Source: JAQGJA01 sp965651535 (GTDB lineage Bacteria; Pseudomonadota; Alphaproteobacteria; Micavibrionales; SZUA-601). From it: a DNA stretch of 5,758 nt. Under the pieces are notes generated by a model. It ran no database searches, was not told the DNA's origin, and saw only the letters and a program-made list of their open reading frames with translations. The DNA is taken from assembly GCA_965651535.1 (NCBI GenBank), contig CBFGSX010000091.1, positions 1 to 5,758 on the forward strand, given 5' to 3'. Below are positions 1 through 5,000 of the stretch, piece by piece (within the stretch, counting starts at the first letter, position 1; the number at the start of each line of letters is the position of its first letter). The translations under genes and the position numbers were made by a program.

Positions 1-612
1 GACGCCGCGCCCGCCCGACACGACAATGCGCGCCGAGGTCAGCTCGGGGCGGTCGCCTTTGGATTCCTCTGCCGAAACGAATTTGCTGCGGCCCGCCGAG
101 GGCGCGGCATCGAGCGCCGAGACCGGCACGCTGCCGCCTTCGGCTTTTACTGCGTCAAACGCCGTCGGACGAATGGTCATCACGTTCTGGCTCTGTGCCG
201 TCTCCAACGTCTCGAGCGCATTGCCCGCATAGATCGGGTGAACGAATTGCGTCGGCGATTCAATTTTGATGACGTCGCTGATTTGCTGAACGTCCAGTTT
301 CGCCGCCACGCGCGGCAAGATATTTTTTCCGAACGTCGTCGCGGGCGCCAGGATATAGGCGTAATCGGCGGCGATTTTCAAAACGGCCTCGGCGAATGTT
401 TCTGCCAGCGGCTTTTCAAACGCCGCGTGATTGCCGACGATGACTTTTTCAAGATCGCTGCAATTTTGTGCCTGTTTCGCCGCGCCTTCGGGATTATTCC
501 CCAGAACAAGCAGGTGGATCGCCTGTTTCAGTTCTTTGGCGGCGGCGATGGTCGACAGCGTCGCAGGCTTGAGCGAGGCGTGATCATGTTCGGCCAATAC
601 CAAAATTGTCAT
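1..612 (-). CDS. etfA: Electron transfer flavoprotein alpha subunit, 5' part (runs off window)
   Basis: Alpha subunit of electron transfer flavoprotein, the soluble FAD/AMP heterodimer that takes electrons from acyl-CoA and other flavin dehydrogenases and passes them to ETF:quinone oxidoreductase. Translating the minus strand from ATG at 612 gives 204 open codons to the window edge. The N-terminus MTILVLAEHDHASLKPATLS is typical of EtfA. Other family landmarks are VLGNNP near residue 37, YILAPATTFGKNILPRVAA at about 101-120, and the start of the FAD domain, ELTSARIVVSGGRGV, at 190-204. Family members are about 310 residues, so roughly 105 residues, most of the FAD-binding domain, lie outside the window. 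The start is set by a GAGGAG Shine-Dalgarno (621-626) 8 nt upstream and by the family N-terminus. It follows etfB by 86 nt that hold a two-hairpin repeat. No frameshift or stop is seen. Confidence 0.97.
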   Translation of the reverse strand, partial: MTILVLAEHDHASLKPATLSTIAAAKELKQAIHLLVLGNNPEGAAKQAQNCSDLEKVIVGNHAAFEKPLAETFAEAVLKIAADYAYILAPATTFGKNILPRVAAKLDVQQISDVIKIESPTQFVHPIYAGNALETLETAQSQNVMTIRPTAFDAVKAEGGSVPVSALDAAPSAGRSKFVSAEESKGDRPELTSARIVVSGGRGV

Positions 613-620
613 TCAACTCT

Positions 621-626
621 CTCCTC
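621..626 (-). promoter_or_regulatory. Shine-Dalgarno of etfA next to a hairpin
   Basis: On the minus strand this reads GAGGAG, with 8 nt to the etfA ATG. It matters because the hairpin at 632-651 ends only 5 nt upstream. A folded mRNA would place a stable stem directly beside the ribosome binding site without covering it. Confidence 0.75.
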
Positions 627-628
627 TT

Positions 629-693
629 GTCATTCCCGCGCAAGCGGGAATCCAGTTTACCTGAAGATGGACCCCGGCCTTCGCCGGGGTGAC
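629..693. repeat. Paired palindromic intergenic repeat (BIME-like) between etfB and etfA
   Basis: Two perfect 8-bp hairpins lie in the etfB-etfA gap. Hairpin 1 is ATTCCCGC-GCAA-GCGGGAAT (632-651). Hairpin 2 is ACCCCGGC-CTTC-GCCGGGGT (671-690). The two 26-bp units, 629-654 and 668-693, are inverted copies of each other: unit 1 and the reverse complement of unit 2 agree at 18 of 26 positions, both running GTCA...TCCA. This is the layout of REP/BIME-type elements, and GTCATTCCCGC...GCGGGAAT units of this kind are widespread in proteobacterial genomes (established knowledge, recalled). On the coding (minus) strand neither hairpin is followed by a U-run, so it is unlikely to be an intrinsic terminator. 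mRNA stabilisation, partial attenuation or tuning of the EtfB:EtfA ratio are possible roles (inference). Confidence 0.85.
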
Positions 694-698
694 GGTTT

Positions 699-1445
699 TT
701 ATAAAACTTTTGCTTCTTCCTTCAATTTTTTGACCAGCTCCGCCACGTCGGCGACCTTGATCCCCGCTTTGCGCTTGGGCGGTTCGGACACTTTGAGGCG
801 CTTGAGGCGCGGCGTCAGCGTCACGCCCAAAGATTCGGGCGGATGCGTTTCGACGGGCTTTTGGCGCGCCTTCATGATATTCGGCAGCGCGACATGGCGC
901 GGCACGTTGAGGCGCAAATCCGTCGTGATAATCGCGGGCGTGGAAACGGCGATGGTTTCCAGACCGCCGTCGATTTCACGCGTGACGTTGATCTCGCCGC
1001 CGATTTCGACCTTCGAGGCGAAGGTCGCCTGCGGCCAATCCAAAAGCGCGGCCAGCATCTGACCCGTCTGGTTGGCATCGTCGTCGATGGCCTGTTTGCC
1101 CATGATGACCAGATCGGGGTTTTCCTTCTTGACGATTTCCGCCAGCAATTTCGCTACGGCCAAAGGCTCGACCACGCCCTCGGCGGGAATGTGGACGGCA
1201 CGATCCGCGCCCAAAGCCAAAGCCGTGCGCAGTTGCTCGACCGCGCCCGCCGGGCCGATGGTCACGGCAATCAGCTCGGTCGCCTTGCCGGATTCTTTCA
1301 GTTTCACCGCTTCCTCGACAGCGATTTCGTCGAACGGGTTCATTGACATTTTCACGTTGTCGAGTTCCACGCCGCTTTGGTCGGCTTTGACGCGAACCTT
1401 GACGTTGTAATCGACAACGCGCTTGACGGGGATCAATATCTTCAT
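699..1445 (-). CDS. etfB: Electron transfer flavoprotein beta subunit
   Basis: A 248-residue beta subunit of electron transfer flavoprotein, full length for the family. The N-terminus MKILIPVKRVVDYNVKVRVK is typical. The AMP-site segment DDDANQTGQMLA is at 121-132. The PROSITE-type EtfB signature spans 154-174, with V154, R156, D159-G160-G161, E163, I165, P170 and I172-I173-T174 all in place. The docking (recognition) loop VPRHVALPNIMKAR follows at 181-194; its Leu187 matches the leucine that anchors partner dehydrogenases in well-studied ETFs. The start lies 3 nt after the TAG of the upstream twin-helix gene, with only a weak GGATAG ribosome site, which suggests translational coupling. etfA follows 86 nt downstream, so both subunits are probably made from one transcript. 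Nothing in it looks damaged. Confidence 0.98.
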   Translation of the reverse strand: MKILIPVKRVVDYNVKVRVKADQSGVELDNVKMSMNPFDEIAVEEAVKLKESGKATELIAVTIGPAGAVEQLRTALALGADRAVHIPAEGVVEPLAVAKLLAEIVKKENPDLVIMGKQAIDDDANQTGQMLAALLDWPQATFASKVEIGGEINVTREIDGGLETIAVSTPAIITTDLRLNVPRHVALPNIMKARQKPVETHPPESLGVTLTPRLKRLKVSEPPKRKAGIKVADVAELVKKLKEEAKVL

Positions 1446-1448
1446 TTT

Positions 1449-1649
1449 CTATCCGTTTTTCGCAAGAACAAGAACCAGCGCGAACAGGGCCAGAGCGCCT
1501 GCCTGCAAATAGATGCGCCACCACATCAGTTTATTGCTGGTCTTGCCGGTGACATCCTTGCCGCGGGCCATCGTGACAAGACCCGCCCCGAGGACGCCCA
1601 AAACCGCCAGCATGGCCAGCACCATCGCGGTGACAACGACTGTATTCAT
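1449..1649 (-). CDS. Small twin-transmembrane-helix protein, HIG1-domain type
   Basis: A 66-residue membrane protein with two hydrophobic helices (about residues 3-26 and 49-63) joined by a short polar, basic loop, MARGKDVTGKTSNKLMWWR. The loop and the following R-x3-Q (RIYLQ) match the HIG1 domain seen in alphaproteobacterial twin-helix proteins and in mitochondrial HIGD1/Rcf1, which associate with cytochrome c oxidase (family knowledge). The second basic residue of the motif, usual two places before that arginine, is Trp here. There is an in-frame ATG at 1652 as well, but AGGAGG (1655-1660) is only 2 nt from it and 5 nt from the ATG at 1649, so I prefer 1649. It is the first gene of the etf operon and ends 3 nt before etfB. 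A role in coupling ETF electron input to the respiratory membrane is inference only. Confidence 0.85.
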   Translation of the reverse strand: MNTVVVTAMVLAMLAVLGVLGAGLVTMARGKDVTGKTSNKLMWWRIYLQAGALALFALVLVLAKNG

Positions 1650-1654
1650 CATAC

Positions 1655-1660
1655 CCTCCT
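1655..1660 (-). promoter_or_regulatory. Strong Shine-Dalgarno of the twin-helix gene
   Basis: AGGAGG on the minus strand. The 5-nt spacing to the ATG at 1649, against 2 nt to the ATG at 1652, decides the start in favour of the second methionine. This is the best ribosome site of the operon, fitting the first gene of a coupled set. Confidence 0.8.
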
Positions 1661-1738
1661 CATAACGGACCGACCCTTAATATGAGGTTAGGATATTACG
1701 GGTTGAGTTTTACCACAAGCCCGCGTAAACCCTTGGCT
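1661..1738. other. Divergent intergenic region with a weak etf promoter candidate
   Basis: This gap separates the leftward etf operon from the rightward Nudix operon, so it should hold both promoters. On the minus strand a weak sigma70-like pair can be read: TTGTGG (reverse complement of 1713-1718), a 17-bp spacer, and TATCCT (reverse complement of 1690-1695), about 40 bp before the twin-helix start. It matches the consensus at only 3 and 4 of 6 positions. I found no convincing plus-strand promoter. The Nudix frame stays open through this gap back to an ATG at 1682. Confidence 0.3.
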
Positions 1739-2626
1739 ATGCGGCTCCTTGATCTTATCCGCCAACACAAACAGGTTGACCTGACGAATTTCGTGCGCCT
1801 GCGCGCCGGAAACGAAAATATCGGCTGGACGAAAAAAATGCTGGCCGAACAGCTTGCCTCTCTCGGCAATGCCTGGAGCCTACAGGACGGTGCGCTGATT
1901 CTAAAAGATTCCAAAGACCTCACCGAAGCGGTGGACGCCGATTTTCATGAGGCCATGCGCCGAGGATGGATTCCGCAAAAACCCGACTACCCGCACGGCG
2001 ATGACTGGCTGGGCGTGGGCGGCGATCGCGGCCCAAAGGCCCGCTTTATCGTGCGGCGTTTCTTTATCCGTTTTCTGGGCGCGCCCATCGACAGCGTGTT
2101 CATCAACGGCCATGAAAACGACGCGATGTGGCTGGCGGTGCGCGGCAGCGGCGTGGATTTCGCCGCCGGGACGTTTGATCCGATGGTCGGCGGCGCGCGC
2201 CAGCACGATCAAACCATCGCAGAAGCCGCGCTGATTGAAGGCGAACAGGAAGCGGGGATTTTACCCGCGCAAAAGAGCAGCATCAAACCGGTCGGCACGA
2301 TGCAGCTTTTTTACCTCGGTCCGAACGGCCATCTCAAGGACGAACGCTTTCATCTTTTCGATTTCGACACAAAAGGGGCGTTTACGCCGCAATGCACGGA
2401 GGAATGGGAAATTTCCGGCTTTATCAAAATGCCGCTCGACGAAGTGCTGCACACGCTGGAAAACGCTCCCGAAAAATTCAAGGAACAGATCCGTCTCGTC
2501 GTAATCGATTTCCTGATACGTCGCGGCGTTATCCCGAAAACCTATCCCGAGTTTGAGAAAATCCACGCCGCTCTTTACGAACAGGTTGATTTCAATGCCG
2601 AAGACTTCCGCGCTCTCCGGGCCTGA
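1739..2626 (+). CDS. DUF4743/Nudix family hydrolase with an altered Nudix box
   Basis: A 295-residue protein of the two-domain DUF4743 + Nudix family. Relatives include yeast YJR142W and the Nudix half of Tnr3, which remove damaged thiamine diphosphates (family knowledge; the substrate here is unproven). The N-terminal domain is about 1-105, starting MRLLDLIRQHKQVDLTNFVR with GWTK near 29. The Nudix domain follows, with its box at G152-I174. Aligned to G-x5-E-x7-R-E-U-x-E-E-x-G-U, it keeps G152, E167, E171 and G173, but has Gln at 158 and 170 where Glu is expected, Ile at 166 for the basic residue, and Gly at 168. The family C-terminus is clear (EEWEISGFIKMPLDEVL, VVIDFLIRRGVIP). The frame is also open from ATG 1682 (19 more residues), but family members begin near MRLLDLI, so 1739 is preferred; neither start has a Shine-Dalgarno. 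Its end overlaps the next gene by 32 nt. Confidence 0.85.
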   Translation: MRLLDLIRQHKQVDLTNFVRLRAGNENIGWTKKMLAEQLASLGNAWSLQDGALILKDSKDLTEAVDADFHEAMRRGWIPQKPDYPHGDDWLGVGGDRGPKARFIVRRFFIRFLGAPIDSVFINGHENDAMWLAVRGSGVDFAAGTFDPMVGGARQHDQTIAEAALIEGEQEAGILPAQKSSIKPVGTMQLFYLGPNGHLKDERFHLFDFDTKGAFTPQCTEEWEISGFIKMPLDEVLHTLENAPEKFKEQIRLVVIDFLIRRGVIPKTYPEFEKIHAALYEQVDFNAEDFRALRA

Positions 2627-3260
2627 GTTGATCCCGCCCAAGGTAAAACAGGCCGTGATCTTTTTGCATGGTCTGGGGTCGAACGGCGACGATCTTCTGG
2701 GGCTTGCGCCCTACATGAAGGATGCGCTGCCGGGCACGGCTTTTCTTGCGCCTAACGCGCCCTATTCCGTGCCGATGCTGGCGAACGGGTTTCAATGGTT
2801 TGAGCTTTGGGATCGCTCGCCGATGCAAATCGAGCAAGGCGTGCGCGCCGCCGCGCCGCTGATTGCGGATTTCGTCGAAACGACCGCCGAGCGTTTCAAC
2901 ATCCCCGTTTCCAAAATCGCGCTGGTCGGTTTTTCGCAAGGCACGATGGTGTCGCTCCATGCCGGGTTGCGCCTGATCGACGGGCTGGCGGGGATCGTCG
3001 GGTTTTCCGGTGCGATGATGACGCCCGAAACGCTCGCCTCGGAAAAGCTCAAGAAAATGCCGCCCGTGTTGCTGGTGCATGGGATGCAAGACCCCGTCGT
3101 CCCCGCTTTCGCCAGTCAACAGGCCGAGATGATCATCCGCATGGCAGGCGGCGATGTCGAATACGTCCAGCGCCCTTTCCTCGTGCATTCCATCGACGAC
3201 GCGGGTATAAAGGAATGTATCGAGTTTCTGCAAAAAGCCTTTTCGGGAGAAAAACCATGA
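2595..3260 (+). CDS. Alpha/beta hydrolase, carboxylesterase/phospholipase type
   Basis: A 221-residue cytoplasmic serine hydrolase of the phospholipase/carboxylesterase (Abhydrolase_2) family, whose members cleave short-chain carboxyl esters, lysophospholipids or acyl thioesters; the substrate here is unknown. The oxyanion-hole segment FLHGLGSNGDD is at 23-33, APNAP at 52-56, and the WFELWD segment at 68-73. The nucleophile elbow is GFSQG with Ser114. The acid is Asp166 in HGMQDPVVP and the base His198 in LVHSID. All three catalytic residues are present and the length is normal. The frame is open from 2553, but only from ATG 2595 does the N-terminus look like the family. That start lies inside the Nudix gene (32-nt overlap) behind a poor ribosome site, suggesting coupling. 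Its TGA overlaps the next ATG (ATGA). No signal peptide is seen. Confidence 0.93.
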   Translation: MPKTSALSGPELIPPKVKQAVIFLHGLGSNGDDLLGLAPYMKDALPGTAFLAPNAPYSVPMLANGFQWFELWDRSPMQIEQGVRAAAPLIADFVETTAERFNIPVSKIALVGFSQGTMVSLHAGLRLIDGLAGIVGFSGAMMTPETLASEKLKKMPPVLLVHGMQDPVVPAFASQQAEMIIRMAGGDVEYVQRPFLVHSIDDAGIKECIEFLQKAFSGEKP

Positions 3261-3697
3261 CGCGTGTTTTGACATTCGCTTTTCTTTCCCTGTTCGCGCT
3301 GACGGGATGCGGAAGCTCCTATGGCAGTCTGGGAATGCCGTTTTCCTCCCCCGCTGCCGCGCGACAACAAGCCGCGCCGCAAACCGTCGAAAAGACGGGT
3401 GATTTCACCGTTGCCGAAGCGCCGCCCCTGGCCGCCATCCCGAACGATCCCGTCCAAATCGCGCCGATTGCCGGAAGTGAAAACACCGTCGAGCCGATCG
3501 AAATGCCCGGCCCCGATGCCTGCAACCCGTCACAGGAACTAATCGGCCAGCATAAATCCGTCGTCAATACGATGCTGTTCAAACATCCGGTTCGCGTGCT
3601 GGGGCCGGATGATGCCGCGACCATGGATTACCAGCCTCTGCGCACCAATATCCTGTACGATAAAAACGGCGTTATTTTCGAGGTCAGATGCGGCTAA
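3257..3697 (+). CDS. Lipoprotein with C-terminal peptidase inhibitor I78-like domain
   Basis: A 146-residue predicted lipoprotein. The signal peptide MTRVLTFAFLSLFALTG ends in lipobox LTGC, with Cys18 the lipidated residue. Residues 19-85 are a Pro/Ala-rich linker with no fold I recognise. The last 60 residues resemble the I78 serine-protease inhibitor family: Cys89, ELIGQ at 94-98, PVRVLGPDD at 111-119, TMDY at 122-125, R129 with N131, and the terminal CG with Cys145. Cys89 and Cys145 sit where the family disulfide is expected. The usual RLN is RTN here. Likely location is the periplasmic face of a membrane. GGGAGA (3245-3250), 6 nt upstream, supports the start, and the ATGA overlap with the esterase gene indicates one transcript. 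Whether it truly inhibits a protease is inference. Confidence 0.85.
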   Translation: MTRVLTFAFLSLFALTGCGSSYGSLGMPFSSPAAARQQAAPQTVEKTGDFTVAEAPPLAAIPNDPVQIAPIAGSENTVEPIEMPGPDACNPSQELIGQHKSVVNTMLFKHPVRVLGPDDAATMDYQPLRTNILYDKNGVIFEVRCG

Positions 3698-3773
3698 ACG
3701 CCCGTATTTGATGACATATCGCAGCAAAATTAAGGGTCTGTTCATCCAAGATATGCTTTGATAGAGCTATGTC

Positions 3774-3780
3774 GGGAGGA
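3774..3780 (+). promoter_or_regulatory. Shine-Dalgarno of the HNH gene
   Basis: GGGAGGA, with the GGAGG core 5 nt from the ATG at 3785. It rules out the in-frame TTG at 3758, which lies upstream of the ribosome site and would put it inside the coding region. Confidence 0.8.
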
Positions 3781-3784
3781 CGTC

Positions 3785-4384
3785 ATGACTGAGCTTATCT
3801 CAGCCCCAACCGAAAAGATTGCAAAACCGCTGGCCCCTTCTGATTGCCCGGTTCTGGTCTTGAACGCCGACTTTCGCCCCCTTAGCTATTATCCGCTTTC
3901 GCTGATTTCCTGGCAGGACGCCATCAAGGCCGTCTTCATGGATCGCGTGAACATTCTGGCGCATTACGACCGCGCCATTTCTTCGGCTCATGCCGAATGG
4001 CAAATGCCATCCGTCATCGCGCTCAAGGAATATTACGCGCCCAAAGCCCGCCCCGCCTTTACGCGCTTCAACGTCTTTCTGCGCGATAATTTCACCTGTC
4101 AGTATACGGGGGAAAAACTGCCGCCGACGGAGCTGACTTTCGACCATGTCGTCCCGCGTTCGCGCGGCGGCAAGACGACTTGGGAAAACATCGTCACCGC
4201 CAGCCGCGAGGCCAATACCCGCAAAGGCAACAAGCTGCCGCATGAATGCGGCATGTTCCCCATGCGGTCGCCAGAACAACCCACCGGATTTGAATTACAA
4301 GAGCGCGGCCGGAAATTTCCCCCGCGCTTTTTGCATGAAAGCTGGCGCGACTATCTTTACTGGGACAGCGAACTGGAACGCTAA
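3785..4384 (+). CDS. HNH endonuclease family protein lacking most zinc cysteines
   Basis: A 199-residue HNH-family protein of the type common in alphaproteobacteria; its cellular role is not established. The N-terminal part holds the family block VLVLNADFRPLSYYPLSL (23-40) followed by SWQDAIKAVFMDRVNI. The nuclease core runs from about 94 to 150: FTCQYTG (103-109), D120-H121 of the catalytic segment, PRSRGG, WEN with N135, and ANTRKGN with N144 and K147. The C-terminal tail FPPRFLHESWRDYLYWDSE (178-196) is also family-typical. Many relatives read CQYCG and ACxxCN; here the second cysteine is Thr108 and the later pair are Ser140 and Ala143, so the structural zinc site looks lost while the HNH residues remain. 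The 87-nt gap before it holds only a weak promoter candidate (TTAAGG 3730-3735, TATGCT 3752-3757). It converges on dsbB. Confidence 0.9.
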   Translation: MTELISAPTEKIAKPLAPSDCPVLVLNADFRPLSYYPLSLISWQDAIKAVFMDRVNILAHYDRAISSAHAEWQMPSVIALKEYYAPKARPAFTRFNVFLRDNFTCQYTGEKLPPTELTFDHVVPRSRGGKTTWENIVTASREANTRKGNKLPHECGMFPMRSPEQPTGFELQERGRKFPPRFLHESWRDYLYWDSELER

Positions 4385-4399
4385 GGTTTTTCTTCATTT

Positions 4400-4480
4400 G
4401 TCATCCTGAGGGCAAAGCCCGAAGGATCTCGGCAGAGAGAGTGATTGTGTGCCGAGATTCTTCGCTTCGCTCAGAATGAC
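4400..4480. repeat. Long imperfect inverted repeat between convergent genes
   Basis: The outer arms GTCATCCTGAG (4400-4410) and CTCAGAATGAC (4470-4480) pair at 10 of 11 positions. The inner arms GAAGGATCTCGGCA (4421-4434) and TGCCGAGATTCTTC (4450-4463) pair at 13 of 14. The left side carries an extra small hairpin, GGGC-AAA-GCCC (4410-4420), facing GCTTCG on the right; the loop is 4435-4449. GTCATCCTGAG...GAAGGATCTC units recur in many bacterial genomes (recalled knowledge). The element fills nearly the whole gap, 15 nt from the HNH stop and 7 nt from the dsbB stop. There is no clean U-run on either side, only a T-rich TTTATTTCTTT on the plus strand, so it may end or protect both converging transcripts without being a canonical terminator. 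Confidence 0.85.
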
Positions 4481-4487
4481 AAAGAGT

Positions 4488-4997
4488 TTATTTCTTTACC
4501 TTCACAAACACCAGTAAAGCCACAACGCCCATCCCCGCCGAGATCAGCACGTTGTAAAACGCCATCGTCATGCCGAACAGGAACGGCACGCGCTCGTCGC
4601 AGCGCACGATCGGCGCAGCCTTGAGCGCCGCCAGCATTTCCTCGACCGTGGCGCCTTCTTTATAAACATTCGTCGCAACGCAATCGGATGCGAATGTCCA
4701 CCAATGGTATTCCACGCCGACATGAAAAAATGCGAGGCCTGCATTATAAAGACTTGCGGCGGCAATCGGCAGCAAAAGGAATTTCGCCGCCTTTTTGTCG
4801 TGCAGGAAAAACAGTGCCGCCGCCAGCACGGCCACGATCCCGTAAGGATAACGCTGCCAGATGCACAATTTGCATGGATTGAAACCGAAAGACTGGCTGA
4901 TGAAAGCGGCCGCCACCACCGCAGCCGCGCCCAGCGCATAAAGCGCGCCCCATTGGCGCAGCGTGATCTTTTTGAAAAGGGCGAGTGCTTTTTCCAT
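4488..4997 (-). CDS. dsbB: DsbB-family disulfide bond formation protein
   Basis: A 169-residue inner-membrane thiol oxidase of the DsbB family, which reoxidises a periplasmic DsbA-type protein and passes the electrons to quinone. Four hydrophobic segments are visible, at about 16-36, 50-66, 72-92 and 141-165. The first periplasmic loop has the CxxC pair Cys42/Cys45 in NPCKLCIWQRYPY, with Arg49 where E. coli DsbB has the quinone-contacting Arg48. The second loop has Cys106 (SDCVATN) and Cys133 (VRCDERVPFLFG), the expected second redox pair. All four cysteines are therefore present. The start lies 3 nt after the stop of the YqaA-like gene, with no good Shine-Dalgarno, so translation is probably coupled. 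No dsbA is in the window. The gene symbol is by family; a DsbI-type paralogue cannot be excluded. Confidence 0.93.
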   Translation of the reverse strand: MEKALALFKKITLRQWGALYALGAAAVVAAAFISQSFGFNPCKLCIWQRYPYGIVAVLAAALFFLHDKKAAKFLLLPIAAASLYNAGLAFFHVGVEYHWWTFASDCVATNVYKEGATVEEMLAALKAAPIVRCDERVPFLFGMTMAFYNVLISAGMGVVALLVFVKVKK

Positions 4998-5000
4998 GCC

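Noticed and set aside
671..702. Intrinsic terminator: hairpin at 671-690 followed by GACGGTTTTTAT
   Set aside because: The T-run is on the plus strand, where no gene ends; for the etf transcript, which runs the other way, the hairpin has no U-run after it.
238..1062. Long open frame on the plus strand opposite etfA and etfB
   Set aside because: It is antisense to two clear family proteins, crosses the intergenic repeat, and its translation shows no family features; it reflects codon bias of the real genes.
1682..1738. Nineteen-residue N-terminal extension of the Nudix protein
   Set aside because: No ribosome site, it would occupy most of the divergent promoter region, and related proteins begin at the MRLLDLI-like segment.
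2807..3256. Upstream open extension of the lipoprotein frame
   Set aside because: It is the out-of-frame shadow of the esterase gene; the lipoprotein's signal peptide, lipobox and ribosome site fix its start at 3257.
3690..3784. Terminator or small RNA between the lipoprotein and HNH genes
   Set aside because: Only a 3-bp stem (GGC/GCC) and weak promoter-like hexamers are visible; not enough to call a feature.
629..4480. The two palindromic repeats as a CRISPR array or transposon ends
   Set aside because: They are about 3.7 kb apart, differ in core sequence, lack regular spacers, and flank no transposase.
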